Shown here: positions 55,534 to 58,831 of the stretch, one piece after another
Layout: every line of letters starts with the position of its first letter
Numbering within the stretch: position 1 is the stretch's first letter
Assembly: GCA_959023295.1 (NCBI GenBank)
Contig: CAUFBM010000015.1
Coordinates: 1 to 58,831 of the forward strand
Origin: an uncultured Collinsella sp.
GTDB taxonomy: Bacteria; Actinomycetota; Coriobacteriia; Coriobacteriales; Coriobacteriaceae
Length of the DNA: 58,831 bases
Direction of reading: 5' to 3'
Notes under the pieces: model-generated
Databases searched by the model: none
What the model was told of the DNA's origin: nothing
Seen by the model: the letters and a program-made list of their open reading frames with translations, nothing else
Position numbers and translations under genes: made by a program

Positions 55534-58368
55534 ATGGCCAGTTTCACGCCTTACCAGGCAAGGTATTTTGCGGAGCAACTTGCGCTCAAAAGACCGCAAT
55601 CCAGCGTCGAGGGCCTTGCCTCTGCAATGTCGGGTTCAAAGGTCGATTTAAATCCGCATCAGGTAGACGCCGCTCTTTTTGCGCTGAAGTCGCCGCTCTC
55701 TTCTGGCGCCCTGCTTGCCGACGAGGTCGGCCTTGGTAAAAGTATTGAAGCTGGGCTTGTGCTGGCACAGTTTTGGGCGGAGCGCAAAAGAAAGATACTG
55801 CTGATTGTCCCTGCTTCCCTGCGCATGCAGTGGAGGCAGGAGCTTTCTGATAAGTTCTTTATCGATTCGGTTCTGATGGAGTCTGGGCCATTCAACAAAG
55901 CGAAGCGTGTCGGTAAGGTTAATCCGTTCGATGTCGATGACGCCGTCGTCATCTGCTCTTACAATTTTGCGGCTCGTAAAGACTCTGAGATCCGCACCAT
56001 TCCGTGGGACCTCGTAATCATGGACGAGGCCCATCGTCTGCGTAACGTTTACAAGCCAAGCAACGTGATCGGCGCCAAGCTCAAGGGGGCCCTAGCTGGG
56101 CGCAAAAAGCTACTTCTCACTGCGACGCCGCTTCAAAACAACCTGATGGAACTCTATGGTCTTGCGAGCATCATTGACGAACATGTTTTTGGTGACGCCA
56201 AGACTTTTAGGGAAATGTACGTTGCCGCAACAAATGAGGACGTCCGCAACATCAACCTCAAGAGTCGACTCGAAACCATCTGTCATCGCACGCTTCGCAA
56301 GCAGGTCACCGAGTACATTAGATACACAAACAGGCACGCTATTCTGGAGGAGTATTCGCCCTCGTCTGCCGAGGAACAGCTCTACAATTGCATTTCTGAT
56401 TACCTGCAGACGGACAGGCTTCATGCTCTCCCGAGCGGTCAGCGTACGCTTATGACTATGATCCTGCGTAAATTACTCGCTTCATCTTCATTTGCCATTT
56501 CAGGCACACTTTCTTCGCTTATTGCGAGGCTTGAGGGCATGCTGGAGGGCGTGGACTGCGATGTCGATCTAAGCGATTTCGACGCTCTCGACGAAGTGAT
56601 GGATTCTGACTTGGATGACGCCGACAACCGCTGTGACTCGCAGCAGGAATATGCCGAAATTCAGCATGAGTTGGGTTTGCTCCGGGAATACGAGAAGTTA
56701 GCCAAGAGTATTACCAAGAACGCTAAGGGCGATAACCTTCTCTTCGCCCTCGACAAGGGATTCAAAAAGATCGAGGAGCTTGGTGGTCAGCGCAAGGCTG
56801 TCATATTCACCGAATCTCGCCGTACCCAGGAATACCTTCTGCGATTGCTTTCCGACAACGGATACGAAGGGCAGATTGTTTTCCTTAATGGCTCGAACAA
56901 TGATGATGTCTCCAAGCGTATCTACGGAGAGTGGAAGAAGCGTCATGCCGACGATGGGGAGATTTCTGGCTCCAAGCAGGCTGACATGAAAGCCGCCGTC
57001 GTGGAGGAGTTCCGCGACCGAGCGAGCATCCTCATCGGAACCGAGGCCGCGGCGGAGGGCATCAATCTCCAGTTTTGCAGTCTAATTGTGAACTACGACC
57101 TGCCGTGGAACCCCCAGCGCATCGAGCAGAGAATCGGTCGATGCCATCGTTATGGTCAGAAGAACGACGTCGTCGTCATCAACTTCCTCAACAAGAAGAA
57201 CGCTGCAGACGTCCGGGTGTACGAGCTGCTCTCCGAGAAATTCAACCTCTTCGAGGGAGTCTTCGGATCATCCGACGAGGTCATCGGCTCCATCGAATCC
57301 GGCGTTGACTTCGAGAAGCGCATTGCGGCGATTTACCAGAAGTGCAAGACCTCGGAGGAAATTCAACAAGAGTTTGATGCGTTGCAAAGCGAGCTCGCCG
57401 ACAACATCGATGCCAAGATGGTCGAAGCCAGGCACTCTATCCTCGAGAATTTCGACGAGGAGGTCGCGCTTAGGCTCAAGGACTGTCAGGACTGTACGGT
57501 GGCGAGCCTCGACCACTTCAGTCAATGGACGCTGTTCTTCCTGCTTGCGCACGGGGCCGAACGAGTTGAACCCTTCGACAAGTGGAGATTCCGTTTTCCC
57601 GATGACCCTCAACGCCGCGTGTTCAGTCTTCAGTGGAGGGACGCCGAGGACGATGGCTGCGTTTTCTTCCGCAGGGACAACCCGACCTACCTCCGATGGA
57701 TCGAGGAAGCAAAGAGCGAGGAGCTCCCGTTCGCGACGGTGCGTTTTCAATATGGCGCGAGCGGAAGGCGCATTTCGTATCTCGATGACCATCCCGGCAT
57801 CCGGGGGCGCATCTCCATCGACCGGCTTTCCTATTCCGGCATCGGTGAGGAGGAGCACCTTGTGGTCACAGCGCTCACGGACGAGGGCGAAACGCTTGAT
57901 GATAGCTTGGTCGACATCTTATTCGAGCTGCCCGCGACAACTCGGGTGTCCGATGCCGTCGTTGGCGTAGATCTCGATGCCCTTAGGGAGGAACGGGTTG
58001 AGCAGCAGAGGCAGGCAATCGAGCTGGCAAATAAGAAGTACTACCTTGATGAGTGCGCCAAGCTTGACGCCTATAGCGAGGATCTCAAGGATGGGCTTCA
58101 GCGCGATCTGAAAGACCTCAAGAAGGCAATTACTGAGAAAAGTCGCGACCTTAACAGGAGTGTTGACCAGCCGCTTGATGAGGTTGTGAAAATGCGTGGA
58201 GAGCTCAATCAAATGAAAAAACGTCTCAACATGATGCGACGTGAGCTATTTGCAAGGGAAGATGAGATCGATGCGCGAAACGACGAGCTCCAAAGCGAGA
58301 TACGCGAGAGACTTCGCGGAGACAACCAGCTTGAGAGAATCATGACCATCGCGTTTGAGGTTGAATAG
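55534..58368 (+). CDS. SNF2-family DNA helicase/translocase (DrmD- or HepA-like)
   Basis: 944 aa. Motif I DEVGLGKS (63-70), Ia VPASLRMQWRQEL, II DEAH (164-167), III LLLTATPLQNNLMEL, V GTEAAAEGINLQF, VI QRIGRCHRYGQ (from 532). The C-terminal third (after about 580) is unique to this kind of protein and ends in a long coiled coil (about 823-929). Similar proteins occur in DISARM class 1 (DrmD) and next to type III-like methyltransferases. Ten bases before the methyltransferase. Part of a probable anti-phage locus. Confidence 0.88.
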   Translation: MASFTPYQARYFAEQLALKRPQSSVEGLASAMSGSKVDLNPHQVDAALFALKSPLSSGALLADEVGLGKSIEAGLVLAQFWAERKRKILLIVPASLRMQWRQELSDKFFIDSVLMESGPFNKAKRVGKVNPFDVDDAVVICSYNFAARKDSEIRTIPWDLVIMDEAHRLRNVYKPSNVIGAKLKGALAGRKKLLLTATPLQNNLMELYGLASIIDEHVFGDAKTFREMYVAATNEDVRNINLKSRLETICHRTLRKQVTEYIRYTNRHAILEEYSPSSAEEQLYNCISDYLQTDRLHALPSGQRTLMTMILRKLLASSSFAISGTLSSLIARLEGMLEGVDCDVDLSDFDALDEVMDSDLDDADNRCDSQQEYAEIQHELGLLREYEKLAKSITKNAKGDNLLFALDKGFKKIEELGGQRKAVIFTESRRTQEYLLRLLSDNGYEGQIVFLNGSNNDDVSKRIYGEWKKRHADDGEISGSKQADMKAAVVEEFRDRASILIGTEAAAEGINLQFCSLIVNYDLPWNPQRIEQRIGRCHRYGQKNDVVVINFLNKKNAADVRVYELLSEKFNLFEGVFGSSDEVIGSIESGVDFEKRIAAIYQKCKTSEEIQQEFDALQSELADNIDAKMVEARHSILENFDEEVALRLKDCQDCTVASLDHFSQWTLFFLLAHGAERVEPFDKWRFRFPDDPQRRVFSLQWRDAEDDGCVFFRRDNPTYLRWIEEAKSEELPFATVRFQYGASGRRISYLDDHPGIRGRISIDRLSYSGIGEEEHLVVTALTDEGETLDDSLVDILFELPATTRVSDAVVGVDLDALREERVEQQRQAIELANKKYYLDECAKLDAYSEDLKDGLQRDLKDLKKAITEKSRDLNRSVDQPLDEVVKMRGELNQMKKRLNMMRRELFAREDEIDARNDELQSEIRERLRGDNQLERIMTIAFEVE

Positions 58369-58378
58369 GAGAAAGATA

Positions 58379-58816
58379 ATGCAGCGACTTGAACTTACTT
58401 GGATTGGAAAAGGCGAAGACCCCGAGGTCGAGCCCCGAATCCTCATCCATGATCCGTCCAAGGACTACGGTGACCCCGATACGGGAAACATGCTTATTCA
58501 CGGAGACAATCTGCTCGCGCTTAAAGCACTTGAACAGGATTTCTCAGGAAAGATTAAATGCGTATATATCGATCCGCCGTACAACACAGGTAATGCTTTT
58601 GAGCATTACGACGACAATGTCGAACATTCAACTTGGCTCAATTTAATGGAACCACGACTTGAGCTATTGAGAAAACTGTTGTCGGATGATGGCGTTGTAT
58701 TTATTTCAATAGACGATGATGAGAGCCATTATTTGAAAGTGCTCTGCGATGAGGTCTTTGGACGAAAGAACTACTGGGTTGATTTCCGATCTCAGCCGAA
58801 CACATTGAGCAAATAG
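58379..58816 (+). CDS. Type III-like adenine DNA methyltransferase, truncated after 145 aa
   Basis: Starts at ATG 58379 after GGAGAAAGATA. The motif IV DPPYNTG is at 65-71 and the N-terminal region matches Mod proteins (GNMLIHGDNLLALKALE). In the beta class the target-recognition region and the SAM-binding FxGxG motif come later, and are missing because an in-frame TAG occurs at 58814-58816. Usual length is 500-700 aa. The window ends 15 bp later, so a frameshift, nonsense change or programmed variation cannot be separated. Confidence 0.7.
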   Translation: MQRLELTWIGKGEDPEVEPRILIHDPSKDYGDPDTGNMLIHGDNLLALKALEQDFSGKIKCVYIDPPYNTGNAFEHYDDNVEHSTWLNLMEPRLELLRKLLSDDGVVFISIDDDESHYLKVLCDEVFGRKNYWVDFRSQPNTLSK

Positions 58817-58831
58817 GCCATTCCCGCAGTT

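Overview
The window looks like a chromosome segment of an anaerobic, high-GC, low-copy-IS actinobacterium of the class Coriobacteriia, most likely Collinsella or a close relative. This is an inference from protein character (FeoA-FeoB fusion, FabK-type fatty-acid synthesis, AccD-AccA fusion, rpsL-rpsG-fusA-rpsJ order), GC-rich codon use and short intergenic palindromes. No 16S gene is present to confirm it.

Layout. 0.3-8.5 kb: small hypothetical gene, FeoAB iron transporter, SotB-like MFS exporter, GH13 amylase-like enzyme, DNA-deoxyinosine glycosylase, a convergent unknown gene and an aminotransferase. 8.5-11.2 kb: rplJ-rplL behind an L10-type leader, then galU. 11.4-19.5 kb: rpoB-rpoC; RpoC carries a C-terminal helix-hairpin-helix segment resembling the RpoA C-terminal domain. 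19.6-21.5 kb: an ECF sigma factor with its membrane anti-sigma partner, preceded by a SigW-like promoter and flanked by 42-bp inverted repeats. 21.8-25.2 kb: rpsL-rpsG-fusA-rpsJ without tuf. 25.4-35.5 kb: birA divergent from a complete operon fabH-acpP-fabK-fabD-fabG-fabF-accB-fabZ-accC-accDA. Acetyl-CoA carboxylase, its biotin ligase and the type II elongation cycle are thus encoded together, and two copies of an operator-like repeat lie in the divergent gap. 35.5-38.7 kb: PTS EIIC protein, CDF metal exporter, histidine phosphatase. 39.2-45.0 kb: S10/spc ribosomal genes rplC to rplX, ending at a strong terminator with rplE absent. 45.4-53.4 kb: Gfo/Idh/MocA oxidoreductase with DeoR regulator, RluA-type pseudouridine synthase, U32-family protein, PAS/HTH regulator divergent from an NCS2 purine/uracil permease. 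53.5-58.8 kb: perfect AT-rich palindrome, a 41-codon hydrophobic peptide gene, a DEDDh exonuclease, and the edge of a probable defence island (67-aa gene, SNF2 helicase, type III-like adenine methyltransferase that stops early).

The most unusual signal is non-coding. Three elements (8513-8735, 21482-21634, 38751-38907) share a core of about 65 nt but have completely different 43-63-bp arms, each self-complementary. All three lie in the same orientation 200-260 bp upstream of the first gene of a ribosomal-protein operon (rplJ, rpsL, rplC). Other non-coding structures are a 25-bp motif shared by the rplC and rplB upstream regions, an array of six alternating 16-bp motifs spaced about 40 bp (47403-47620), and several small repeats shared between intergenic regions.
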